Positions 10,448 to 21,381 of a stretch of DNA of 64,000 nucleotides are shown here, in pieces; within the stretch, counting starts at the first letter, position 1, and each line of letters starts with the position of its first letter. The notes below the pieces were generated by a model. That model worked only from the letters and a program-made list of their open reading frames with translations, did not search any database and was not told where the DNA came from. The DNA is from Serendipita indica DSM 11827. Taxonomy: Eukaryota > Basidiomycota > Agaricomycetes > Sebacinales > Serendipitaceae. The stretch is taken from contig CAJVGD010000006.1 in NCBI GenBank assembly GCA_910890315.1, forward strand, positions 186,001-250,000, written 5' to 3'. A program made the position numbers and the translations under genes.

Positions 10448-13400
10448 TTACGCTAGCAAGCCAGAACAATCAATTACTATTGGACTGTTTCCGTCAGCCC
10501 AGAGCAGTAGCTTCGTCTTACTGAAGGTCCAGTGATTCATCAAGGAGAGGTATGGCTGTAAATTATAGGGAACGGGTAGGACCTTTCCACGCGGGAAAGC
10601 AGAGCAGATCCAGCCCGATTGGTAGGTGAGGAATGAATGCGGGTAGTTGGAGAGAGAGAGAGGGACAGTATCTCCCACGTAAGGTTTGAGGGTAGACTCT
10701 TCTACTGTCCAGATCAAGGAACCGTAAACCATGAATCTCTTATCGAGAGAGAAGCCCAACCTCCATCTTCTTCCAGAGGATGGAATACTCTGATGGCGGA
10801 CAGTATATAGGTGAATGATCTCGGAAGGGCGGAGTTGCCATACCTCGATTTCCGACATATTAATAGCCACAACTAAGTCTGACTGGGGGATGAAGGCTGT
10901 CGCAAGCGGGGTTATCTGCTCCTGAATAGTCATCTCGTGGCTATCTCTTAACCTGCAAATATATAGCCTCTCGAATTGTCCGTGCGAATGTCGACCAAAT
11001 ATATGTGTAGCGTCTGGTGACAAAGAGACTACAAACCAGCTGCCGCAATTGGACTCCCAGACAAGCTTCCCTGTACGATATTCCCATATTTGGATACAAT
11101 CACCGCGCGTCAATCCAAGAAATTCCCCGCATTGCGAGAAGAAAATCCCACAGGAGCGACTCGGGAAATGCTCCTTTTCTAGTACTTTGGAAAGCTGTTG
11201 ATATGTCTTGAGACTATAAAACGTAGTCGGTCCCTTATAGAAGTAGCACACGAGTTCTGTGTTGTCTGGGGATACGCTCATGTCCACCAAATCCTCTCTA
11301 CATGGGCCGAGTCTGGCCATATTCCTCGCTGAACCGCTGTTTGTGTCCCACAGAGTTAGCCAATGCTCTTGGTCAGTCTGATACAGAGCAATGAAGACAT
11401 TATCATCTGGAGCAAAGGTCCCTCGGCCAGAGAATGTCGACTTGATGCGAGGTGTTGACACTCCTCGAGCACCAGAGGTGACGTCGTAGACCCGCACTTC
11501 ACCATATCCATATAAATAGAGCAATGTTCGCCAATCTGGCGATAAAGTTATGCTGCGATGGGCTGGAATATACCCCTGGAAGAAAGTGGCCTTTTCTTCG
11601 CCTGTAGATATGTCCCAAACTTTGATCTCATGCTCATCAGAGAGACCTGCGATTCGACGGGAGTCCCTAGAGAACCAAGCATCTTTCATGCGCTTTCCAT
11701 GGCCAGTAATTGTTCGTAGCTTTTTTCCTTCTCTGAGATCCCATACAATAATTTCCGAGCGCGTCAAGACCAAGGAGGCAAACAAGGATCCCTCGGGTGC
11801 GAACCGTACAGTATGGCAAGGCGGATTATCGCCTCTGGTGAGTTGGATGGGGTCGCCCGTTTCACAATCCAATAGGAGACAGGGATATGTGCCACCTTCT
11901 CTACTAGTGGTCTCTTTCGATGACAATGCAACTATGGAGCCGTCGGATGAGAAATGGACCAGCGTGGCGTCACAGGCCAACTTGACCTCCAATTCTGTGA
12001 TTTTCTTGAGCCCGTCCATGTCAAAGAGTTCGAGAAAAGTGGTCTTGTGGTTAGTCAATCGATGTCCAACGAATAGACCCTTGCGCCCGTCTGGAGATAC
12101 AGCGACATTGTCCGCAATTAATGTTGCATACATTCTATATTCAAGCTTCTTCCCAGTGAGAAAATCAACAAAGACGATCAAAGTAAGGCTCTCGGTCTCA
12201 TATGGCAATACCGCCGCAAGTTGACTTTTATAGGGGAGAAACTGAACTTTGAGCGCATATGATTCCGGCTGAAAGTCGGTTTTGATTTCGAGATCCCAAA
12301 GTGGGTCACCGGTTTGTGATTCCCATAGATGAAGGCTGCATGTCCCGCCCATCCGCTCGGCATAGATGAATGCTAGATGAGCACCATCTGGTGAGAATAA
12401 TGCATGTGAAACGCCAAGATGTGTGCCTGACCAATCAGGTTTACGAGGCTCCAGTACTGGGGTCCCAACATGAGCGCCTGTCTTTGAGTCCCATAACCGC
12501 AAACTACCTTTCCCACCAACCGTAACTATGCGAGAACTCTCTTCGGAGATTCTGACCTGCGCAAAGCCGGCTCTCTCCCCTATGAGAGTGATAGTGGACC
12601 AATCGTCCTCATTGTCGATGGTCACGTAGTTAACAGGATGGTGCCGTGCAACATCCTTGGCAAGTGGAAGTACGGGTGAGTCCAAAGGTAGGATAGCAAG
12701 GGGAATCGTGTAGGTGTGGAGCGCGGAATCCGCTACGAGATCATGAAATCGTAGTATGAACTGGATAGCATGGCGACAAACGATTTCCTGAGTATCGTCA
12801 GCAGAGTATCGTGAGATAAAGCGCTAACTCACTGTCACAGTACCCGCCATTCTAGGACGTGTTCTAATCTGAGAGCCGAGCTGAGACAAAGCTCGAAGAC
12901 TCTCGTTGAGCTCTCCACGCCAGCTCATCAGCTCAACCCAATGCAGAAAATGATGATTTAGAAACGTAGAGACTCTTTCCCAATCATCCCAAGCGTTTTC
13001 CGATGCAGCAATGTGGTACGCCCAGTAGGAGCTGGCATACCGTAGAGCGGCAGACGTCTTGCTTTGCACCATATCACTGACCTGACCCACGTCCACGTTG
13101 CGCGGAAGTACGCAATTCGGCTGTACAACTCCGAAAATATCTTGTCTAAGGGTCCTCTCGAGCACGTCCAAGCAGGCGAGTGCAACCACTGTATGCGAAG
13201 GCTCCATTTGGAGGAGAAATCCGTTAGCACGGTCCTCGTTCGACGCGATGAACTCGCGAAAGGTTGGATGTAAGACCTTTATTGGTCGGTCTGGATGACC
13301 ATCCTTGAGAACTGCAGTCAAATCTTGAACAAAGTCATCAACTTGGTGAATTTTCGGGAGAAACGTGGTGACAGTATTCGACGAAATAGGTTGAAACGCG

Positions 13401-15315
13401 CAGACGATTACTTGCAAAACCTTTCGGAGCTCACCCTTAGCACTAGGATCTACGAGGGCCTGATTAAGAATGCTGAGGTAGAGCTTGTCAAGCGTGTCCG
13501 CAACGTCCGAGCGAGACATATTCTCTAGCAGCCTCGCTCGCATCCGAATGTTGCTGACGGCACGACAGAACGTAGCTGCCCATACGAAAAGGCCATTTGC
13601 CTGAGTAATGACTCGCTTGCGTTCCTCTTCACTGAAACCTCTGAGTTTTGAGTCGACGTACAAAGTGATGTCATGTAAAGGGGGGTTGCTCATATCGAGA
13701 AGCTGGACGTCGTGTCCACACACCAATGAAGAGTTTTGAAGATAGGAGCTGATGGACTGAAAGTCTCGACTAGTGAGGAGAACCTTTACGCGGGGCACTC
13801 GAGGGAGTTCTTCCAGCAATGTGGCTAGAAGGATGCGTTGATCCTTTGGCACGCAGTTATCGAGAGCGTCGAAAACGAGTAAAAGTGGGGCCGTTTCCTC
13901 GAGATTAGTGCCGAATGCCTCCCATTCCTGACCATCAGAGGCCTCAGCTTGCTTTAGAGGCTCTGTAATTAACCGTCGGAACTGTGTTGGGAATGCCAAG
14001 TTCTCTGGCGAGGAAAGTAAGATGGGTTCGATTATAGGCTCCAAGCGAGGAAGATTCGTGATGATATCGATTGCGACAATGCGACAAAAGTAGACCGTTC
14101 GTTGGTTAGTTGCCACGTTTGGACTAAAGAAGAACCGTCCAGCAAGGCGTCTGTTATTCTGCCATTCTCTCGCCATCGTAGCCGCAATCGTTGATTTTCC
14201 GGTTCCTGCAGAATCTTTGAGCCAGAAAACCTGGTTTGGAGAACTTGTATCCTCGGCCCAGCGTCGGATCCGAGCGAGTACATCGACTCGCGTTCCCGGC
14301 TCGCAAGTTTCGACATCTGTTCCGTATGCTGACAGCAAAGCTGCAGATGAAACTACATAGAGAGTATATGAGAATACTTTGATGCTAGCATTCCCAATTC
14401 CGACTTACAGCCGTCCGTTACATGAGCCCAGGCTTTGGTAGGAGCGCGCAGCATCTCGGTACGAGCCTGTGCTACTTCAGAGTCAACTGCTTCGACAACT
14501 TCTATGGCATGTTTCGCCTTGACCTGTGATATACTGTTCAAAGTATTCTGCCTGGGTCAGAGGACATAGCGATCTAGGATCGATACATACCTGAAAAGAC
14601 TGATAGGAAATCCTCTCATAACGTCTAAGGCGTTCGATATTTTCCTTTTCTACGCATATTCTCTTCATGTCTGGGCCGAAGCTGCCTTCTGCGTATTGGG
14701 ACAATACTTGATTCGTTTCTATGAGAATGGCTTTGATAGACCTGCCTATTTAAAAGAGTGTATGGCGCGATGGTGTAGCTTACTTGTTGTATTCTTCCAT
14801 TGCAGCAACCAAATCTTCGTCACCCGCCATTTTGGGGTAATCTTTACTGTATCTTGTAATATCCTCCTCCATTCGACGTGCATGGGATGTTATATCCTCA
14901 ATCATATCCCTCCAAGTGAGATCGCTGATCTGGGCCTCCTGAATTGTGGTCAGTCGCTGACATCGTACATCCGACGACGATTCACCTTTGCAATTTCAAG
15001 TCCAGTTAGAATACTGGAGCATGCCAACCCCAGCGATCCGGGGATGGGGCCAGCTTCAGAAACATCAGAAGTAATGTTCATTCCCTGATCCAGCCAGTCC
15101 CTAATCCGTTCAAGCGTGTTTAACACCACCTTCGTATCACCTTCGCCGGTTAGCGTCTCTAAACGAGCTGCGCTGACTTCTTCCACGGCAACAGGATGAA
15201 CCGAAGTCTCTTCCAGGCTACTCGTGGAGCTTTGTGCTTCATTATGAGTAATGGACACATTTGACGGAACTTTAGGCTTCCTTTTTCGTCTAAAGAGATG
15301 TTTGACGGCGTCCAT
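10448..15315 (-). CDS. NACHT-WD40 (STAND/NWD) receptor, HET-E-like
   Basis: A fungal NLR-like signalling protein; relatives act in non-self recognition and programmed cell death. The start MDAVKHLFRRKRKPK at 15315 opens a helical N-terminal region spread over several exons, including RIRDWLDQGMNITSDV and EDITRYSKDYPKMAGDED, with no HET or lipase signature. The NACHT domain (14338 downward) has CEPGTRVDVLARIRRWAED, Walker A FWLKDSAGTGKST, Walker B PLLLVFDALDN and the sensor VKVLLTSRDFQSI. An intron (about 12767-12826) links TVT to EIVCRHAIQFILRFHDLVA, then the 10448-12685 exon holds a WD40 propeller array: many degenerate blades such as GSLRLWDSKTGAHVG, EIIVWDLREGKKLRTI, EIKVWDISTGEEK and CIQIWEYRTGKLVWE. 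About 1,480 residues. The blades are diverged rather than near-identical, so this is not the high-identity repeat type that evolves by repeat shuffling. Confidence 0.9.
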
Positions 15316-15637
15316 TGAGTGGAGGTGGAGTTTAAGATGCTGATACGTTATCCGCTGACTGCGAAGATGCACAGGTCCCTGCTTGAGGGCGTTTCTTCAT
15401 TACCTTTTTCTTCACCTATCTGCCATCTCGTGAGTGGTTGCCCCAATGGTGCGTTGATTGCACGGTCTACACAAGGGGTACTAGATTGGTGATTTTTGGA
15501 CCAGACCTCGATATACACAATGGAAAATGAAACTGCAACACGGACTTGGCCTTGTTCCCGTCCATGACCCACCTGCCACTCATCAGGCTCCTGGTTTTCT
15601 CATTTTTCGACTCCGTATAGGCACAACATCAACAGCG

Positions 15638-16908
15638 ATGCCTTTTAAATCACTTGAAACAGTCGTATTTGGCGCACTCAACAAAATAGGCGAGCTTAAG
15701 ATCCACCAAACAGTCCCAGAACTCCGCGTGGTCGACCTGTCGGATCAAAGTCGTCTCGTGTCAATTCTGCTCGATAACTCGGCGTTTGTGCTTCGAGAGA
15801 TGGCACTTATGGAGTTTTTAGTCGCTTTTCCTTCGAAATTTCGTCACCCTTCACACCAACAACTCCGTCGACATCCCTCAACTTCGCTAAATATCGATCA
15901 GGACTCTAGTGCATGGGTTGAATCATCCATAAGTAAGGCCAGTGTGCGATATGCATCCACATGGACGTCGACAGGCGTGCTGGTCGGCTCGATGCCTATC
16001 ACGTCTGTCCTTCCCGTGTCCGGTCGCACCATACAAGCAGGTCCCGACCAAGAGAAGGAAGGAGAGGAATACATACCACTCATCAGTCTCGCCCTCGGGC
16101 CATTTGACGGCGGCCCAGTCAAGGCAGCATTCAACGAGATTGCGTCGAGTCGAATGTACAGATCTAAAGCGCGTAGTACACTCTGCACGGCATTTCTGGA
16201 CGGACTATTGGATCTTTGGGCGTGTATTCTGACGGTTTGTATCACACCCGAAGGTGCGAGAGTCAGTACGTTAATGGTGTTAGTGAAGGAGGTGTGGTAT
16301 TGATGATCACAATAGGGTCAAGGGAATCTAATATGGACATAGATCCTCCGTTGGCAGTGCAGGAGCCCCCCTCCCCGCCTCGCCAGGTGCCCAGTAGAGT
16401 CACCAACGTAGGTTCGGTCGAGGGAGCACGTCCCGTTCCACCGAGCAACGCTCGCCCTAGACAAGAAGGCACCAGTAACAACTCTCGTGACACTTCCACC
16501 GCGAGTGACCAACCCGTGGACAGGAGCACGAACCGTATGCAGCTAGACGAGGAGATGGAAAGAGTCCTCCAGTTCAATGAAGTGGGGTGCGACGAGTGTA
16601 TGATCCACGACACGGAGTGCATCCTCGTCAATCCATGCGCGAGCACACAACCACCAACGTTGTCCAAAGAATACGAAGCGCGTGTGCGATCTAAAATCAA
16701 ATCGTGCGCCAATTGCCGTGTCCGACACTATCAGTGCCGCTGGGATGATAATCGTGTCCGGGAGCTTGCGGTCGACCTGTTGATACAAAGTAGACGACCG
16801 ATGCGGCGTGCGGGATCAAGGGAGGCGCTGACCGCTGAAGAAGAGGCGAAAGTGAGGGAGCAGCTGGACGGGGAAAGATTGCGAAGGAAGGAGGGGCGAC
16901 CTCAGTAG
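15638..16908 (+). CDS. Hypothetical protein with C-terminal cysteine cluster
   Basis: The model has two exons: ATG 15638 to 16265, then a 48-base intron with GTACGT donor and AATAG acceptor, which joins in frame to the segment containing MDIDPPLAVQEPPSPPRQ. The N-terminal part (about 210 residues) has no motif I recognise. The middle is disordered and rich in Pro, Ser and Arg. The C-terminal part has CDECMIHDTEC, a further Cys in LVNPC, then SCANCRVRHYQCRW, six to seven cysteines in CxxC-like spacing that could bind zinc. Spacing does not match a canonical Zn2Cys6 cluster closely, though DNA binding is possible. A basic, Glu-rich tail follows. If the intron is wrong, the cluster protein would start at ATG 16333. 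It is tail-to-tail with nothing and head-to-head with the NACHT receptor (starts 15315 and 15638). Confidence 0.5.
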
Positions 16909-17551
16909 ACCGAAGGCATCTGGACGAAGAATGTCAAAACCCATGGAGCTGTTGGTCAATCACCTGCGCCAAGGGAGAAGCAGCATGTTCAGGGCATCAA
17001 GATGGTAATCAGGAAGCGACGGCTACCCAAGTTTGAGGCACTCTACCCGACCTCGTCCTCTAGTCCATCATCCTCTTCGAGTTTTTACAAAGGCGAAGAA
17101 GAAGAAGTTCAGACTGATGGAATGCCGCGTGCAAGACTTGGGACCGATTCGAGTTTACCTCAGCCACAATCGATGCGGATGCGCGTCTTCTTTGCGGGAC
17201 GAGACCGACTTGAATAGGCAAGTTGACGTCGACGAGGCGAAGTAGAGCGATGACAGAGGCCCTTGTTCTCAGATTAGTGATGTAATAACAGTACCTGAAG
17301 CAACGTCAGTGGGCCATCTCTGCGTCGTCAGACTGACGTACAACTTTAAGAAATCAGCAGAAGTCAATAGTTTACAGAGATCTTCAGAGGTCGGGTGACC
17401 CATGACATAGGATGACGCGCAGAGCCTGCCGCGTCACACGGGCCCCGCCCCCGTCGCTTAGTTGGCCGTCTCTGCTATATAACGGGCAGTCACCAACACG
17501 TCGAGAGAGAGCAAGAAAGTTTTCCTTTCATCGCATACAAACCAAACCAAC
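16909..17551. other. Intergenic region and HSP12 promoter
   Basis: The first 300 bases hold an open frame with an Ser/Glu-rich reading (near 17002-17217) that I do not support as a gene. The 3' part is the upstream region of the HSP12-like gene: a GC-rich tract (GGGCCCCGCCCCC near 17440) and a TATA box. I find no clean heat-shock element triplet. Confidence 0.5.
17476..17482 (+). promoter_or_regulatory. TATA box of the HSP12-like gene
   Basis: TATATAA lies 70 bases upstream of the HSP12-like start codon, at the usual distance for a strong inducible fungal promoter. It is preceded by a GC-rich stretch. Assignment is by sequence and position only. Confidence 0.6.
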
Positions 17552-17923
17552 ATGTCTCAACCAGGCCGCCAAGTTTGTCTCGACCTCTGGAATTGGTTGT
17601 CATAACTCACCCACAACCTCTAGGACTTTTCGGACAAGGTCCACAACGCTGTCAAGCCAGACTCCCAGAAGACGTTCACCGAGCACATCGGCGATATGGC
17701 CCAGGGAAAGGCCGACTCTGGCCTCAGCACCCTCCAGCCACAACAAGACAAGTCCATGGGCCAGAAGGCTGGTGACGCCCTCAGCGGCCAACAGTACGCC
17801 ACTAAATCTGTAAATTTCTGGCGCTGACCATTCTACAGCAACCACAACCCCGGCGAGCGCTCCTTGATGGACAAGGCGAAAGACGCAGTTGGTCTCGGAG
17901 ACAAGACCTCGACCAACCACTAA
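17552..17923 (+). CDS. HSP12: HSP12/HSP9-type stress protein
   Basis: Small intrinsically disordered stress protein that associates with membranes and folds into amphipathic helices on lipids; abundant in stationary phase, heat and osmotic stress. Three exons: MSQPGRQ, then intron 17573-17623 to DFSDKVHNAVKPDSQKTF and QGKADSGLSTLQPQQDKS, then a 45-base intron near 17796-17840 to HNPGERSLMDKAKDAVGLGD, ending at the TAA 17921-17923. The order of a Gly-Arg start, a DKxxxxxxPDSQK helix and a C-terminal DKAKDxxG helix is diagnostic for the HSP9/HSP12 family (PF04119). Length is about 90 residues, as expected. The TATA box at 17476 suggests strong regulated expression. Confidence 0.92.
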
Positions 17924-18078
17924 GCGGATGCAGTTGTACGATTAATAATCGAATGAAGCAATCTAATTACGCATAACCAACTTGAAGCAAACTGAGTACA
18001 CGAAAAAGCCAACTATAAAGAGTGTGTGAATCGACGAGCAAAAATGTCCGTCGTGATAGCCAAGAAAATCACCATGAA

Positions 18079-19598
18079 TTACAGTCGGTGTCCTGGGACA
18101 GCCCAGAATATGAGCGTCAACACTGTCGCGATGACAGCCACCAGCACGCTGACCCAGATTGCGCGCCCTACCAACAATTTGCGTACATATGGCTCCCGTA
18201 CAGCCAAAGTTCGGAATGGTGTCGTCTCTGATTGGTTGAACAAGAGCAGCAGTACCGGGTCGAGCTCGTACTGGTGCGACACCAGGAGCAGAACCGCAAT
18301 CGTATAGGGTATAAACAACTGCCAAGCAATCAGAATCTACCCGTATACGAGTAAAAAAAAACTCACGAAGAATCGCTTTGACTTTGGCTTGACGTCGAGG
18401 AAGATGAGGGCAAACCCGGTGCTCAGGCCAATCCAGAGCACGATCAACCCGACTACCAATCTCACCAAGGCACTCACGGGCGTCAAGTTGCCGAATGCCT
18501 TTGCACGCAGGAAACGCGGGAATGCGTCTTGCTCCATCGCGCTGAACACGTACTCCTTTTGAGAATGGAACATGTCTGGCACTTGAGCCAGCTGCGCTTG
18601 CTCCATCTCATATTCTTCTTTACTCTGTCCGGGGACAGGTCCACCAGCCATTGTAGGCGGATGGTCCGAGGAGAGTGCAAACGAGTGGATACGCAAGGAT
18701 GGTGGGAGGTAAATCTCCTTTTCTGCTCCAGGAACGAGATAGCGCGCAAAGATGTGTTCAGCGGACGCGATGAGTGCCGCATGCGTGACCGGTCCTTCCC
18801 GCGTAAACATGGTTGGGGCGCGCGAGAGTCGCTTGTTGATCGTCGAGTAGCGTCCCCAGCGACCGGTTCCAGAAAAGGGTGTAGATGAGCCGTGAATGGC
18901 GTTGCTCGGTGGAGGAGATGAGAAACCGTGTTGCATAAGATGCTCGGGCGGGTTGACGGGTGTCGGACCTTTCCAGTCGAATGGACTCCCCGGGACGGCG
19001 CTCGCTCGTGGAGAGACTGTCGAACGTCCTCCACGAGCACCTATTGCTCCTGCCGCTGTAGTGGTAGGACCGCGTTGGGATGACGGCCTGCGATCGTCGT
19101 CGCTCACGTCGGCGCTGCTCATCGTGCTCCGTTTTCCTGCGCCGGGTATCCCTACGACCGTACCATAAATACTCCCACGCCGCCTATATGATACTCAGAC
19201 TCCTGTTCGTTATCAATGGTGGTCAACCATACCTTGCATAGTCGTAGTACTGCGGCCACTCGTCCTGAACGGCTTTGCCCGCCTTTTTCAAGTCTTTGAA
19301 ATATGCACGGCACAAATTCTCGTGCTGTTGTACGTCTAGCCAAAAGTCTAGGACATCCTCCGCTCCTTCACGTTGCAGGAACAGGCTGCTCTGTGTTAGC
19401 GGAAATGACCATATAATACAAAATAAATAGTGAGAGAGTAGAAGATACCCACTAGAACATGAACAAGTCGACGGGCGGCTTGGTCTGTCGCGCGAGCACC
19501 TCTTGGAATGTCGGGAGACGGTTCCTCGGCTCATTTTTGGGTGCAACCTGCTGCTCCTTTTCAGTAGGCGCATTAAGATGCTCCTTTTCGTCGGACAT
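18079..19598 (-). CDS. RAX1: RAX1-like RGS-domain membrane protein
   Basis: The start MSDEKEHLNAPTEKEQQ is at 19598. The RGS-like domain begins at LPTFQEVLARQTKPPVDLF, continues after an intron (near 19390-19450) as FLQREGAEDVLDFWLDVQQH, and after a second intron runs through a long Ser/Pro-rich insertion (about 19122-18800) into the closing RGS helices (EHIFARYLVPGAEKEI, YVFSAMEQDAFPRFLRAKAF). Three hydrophobic segments follow: LVRLVVGLIVLWIGLSTGFA, LFIPYTIAVLLLVS after the intron near 18320-18364, and WVSVLVAVIATVLTLIFWAV. Rax1 of yeast has the same split RGS plus C-terminal TM layout and marks bud sites together with Rax2; in filamentous fungi homologues affect polarity and G-protein signalling. 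About 440 residues, close to yeast Rax1. Stop at 18079-18081. Confidence 0.82.
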
Positions 19599-19901
19599 GG
19601 CCAATGTCGTCGGTAGGTAACGTCGGGGCTTTGACGTGGATTCCGAAGTGCGGAGTGGATTAGAATATTGTGTAGATAGAATTGATTGCTCGATGTTGAT
19701 AACGAGCGAACGGGAGGACAAGCCTCACTGCGACCTTGATGGACGGGTCCAAAAGGTGAAACGCACAAACTCACACCAGGCGGCGCATCAGAAACTCGTA
19801 TCAAACTATGGATGCTATATATTAACATACCGGCTTACCATATTTTCCGCGACGACCACCTGCGTAACCTTGATCTCCTTCGCCTCACACGCGCCTCAAC
19901 C
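19599..19901. promoter_or_regulatory. Divergent promoter region between RAX1 and MED8
   Basis: The 303 bases between the start codons of RAX1 (minus) and MED8 (plus) must hold both promoters. No TATA box or named motif stands out. A TATATATTAACATA stretch near 19810-19825 is AT-rich and about 80 bases from the MED8 start. Confidence 0.4.
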
Positions 19902-20885
19902 ATGATACGAAATCCAGCCGCCCAAACCACGCAAGGGCCTATAACAAACTTTGACCCTTCGAATCTGCCAGTTGCACATCTCATATCACTCCGAGCACGA
20001 CTCTCGCAGATCATCGAGTCTCTCAATGTGCTCACATACACAATCGACGGTGAGGGTCGTCCAGGAATGTCTTCATGGCCAGAAATCCTCTCAAAGTACA
20101 ACAATCTCCTCGCGCAGAGCCATAACCTCATCAACACGCTCTCTGGAGAGCATTTCCCCCAGCCACCGAGACGACCCGGAGAGCCAGAAAGAGAGAGGAT
20201 TAACCCTTTTGAGACCATCGCATTGCATCCTCTTTCGGTCACGACGAACCCTTCTGTACCGAATCCGACTGCAGGTACTTTGAGTGCCGCTCAAACAACG
20301 ACAGGGAGCAGTGGCAACTTTGATGACACGCATCACGGTATGCTGGAAAATCTGCTTCGAACAGATCCACATCCCGCCGTCATCAAACGGTGGGACGACA
20401 CCGTACGCCGCTTCGCCGAACGGCGTAAAGGTGGTGGGAGTCAGATTGAGCCTCAGGACGTGATAAAAGAGATGCTAGAAATGAAAGAAGGTCATGATGC
20501 GCGTATCGAGCGTGCACTTCGTGTCATTGCGGACCTACGGGAGCGTTGGGAGTGGAAGATGCGGGTATCATTTGATGAGAGAGTCGGAGATGGAGAGGAT
20601 TTATTTAGCGATGATGACAGTGGCGATGAAGTAGAGGAGGTCACTAAGACTGACCCACCAAGGATGGGTATGGGGCCCCAGGAGATGAAAACGGCCACAC
20701 AGAGCTCTGATGAGACAATGCGGACGCAAACACAGTCTATGCATACCCAGACGCAGTCTATGGCGACCCAAACGCAGTCTATGGTCACCCAGACGCAAGA
20801 CGAGAGCATGTTCTCGAATGATGAGGACGACGATGACGATGATGATGATGATGACGAAGATATGGAGAACGTTTTAGAGAGCTAG
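19902..20885 (+). CDS. MED8: Mediator complex subunit 8 (head module)
   Basis: Single exon of 327 codons from MIRNPAAQTTQGPITNF. The N-terminal Med8 helices are clear: LPVAHLISLRARLSQIIESL, LTYTIDGEGRPGMSSWPEIL and SKYNNLLAQSHNLINTL; further on come TDPHPAVIKRWDDTVRRF and PQDVIKEMLEMKEGHDARIE. MED8 joins MED18/MED20 to the Mediator head, which bridges activators and RNA polymerase II. The C-terminal third is unusual: acidic, then four 7-residue repeats of the type MxTQTQS, then a run of about ten aspartates before the stop. The lack of introns is notable in this intron-rich neighbourhood, but the N-terminus is canonical. Confidence 0.85.
   Translation: MIRNPAAQTTQGPITNFDPSNLPVAHLISLRARLSQIIESLNVLTYTIDGEGRPGMSSWPEILSKYNNLLAQSHNLINTLSGEHFPQPPRRPGEPERERINPFETIALHPLSVTTNPSVPNPTAGTLSAAQTTTGSSGNFDDTHHGMLENLLRTDPHPAVIKRWDDTVRRFAERRKGGGSQIEPQDVIKEMLEMKEGHDARIERALRVIADLRERWEWKMRVSFDERVGDGEDLFSDDDSGDEVEEVTKTDPPRMGMGPQEMKTATQSSDETMRTQTQSMHTQTQSMATQTQSMVTQTQDESMFSNDEDDDDDDDDDDEDMENVLES
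20718..20801 (+). repeat. Four 21-base tandem repeats in the MED8 coding sequence
   Basis: Four consecutive 21-base units encode M-x-TQTQS (x is R, H, A, V; the last unit ends in D). The codons of the constant residues vary (ACG/ACC, CAA/CAG), so the units are not fresh copies. An (Asp)n-coding GAT/GAC microsatellite follows at about 20823-20861. Confidence 0.85.
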
Positions 20886-21381
20886 AATTTATCCAGGTAA
20901 TCGTCCCCTGGAGCCAGGTCCGTTTGAAGATGCCTGTAGTGCTCCGCGATTGTAAAAGGGCCCTAGCAAGGGACTTTTTCAAATTCGAAATTATGTTTGC
21001 TGGCCTACACAGCGTTTCAAACAGACCAAGCGTTTGGGGTCTCACAAAGCTTGAACTCTTCAGTGGATCCAAGAAATTCCAATCTCAGAGTATTTCGAAG
21101 GCGGGTTAGCTTTGCTTCGACCATTCACACCCAGATAAGGGACCGGCGCCCTAATTTTATTCTCGCCACTCTCGATACGGCTGAATTACATTCATACTGA
21201 TGCTGCTATGATACGCTTTAGCCTTTCTTCTTTCGACTCGCGGCACTTTCAAATCTCCGCAACTGCATGCCAGCAGCGTGCCCGGGCGGAGATCGATAAA
21301 ACCCGAGGCAATAAATGAGACGTTCAAATGCGTCTATAGAACGATGGGTCCCTAATCTCATCCCACACTCAAGTAACGATG

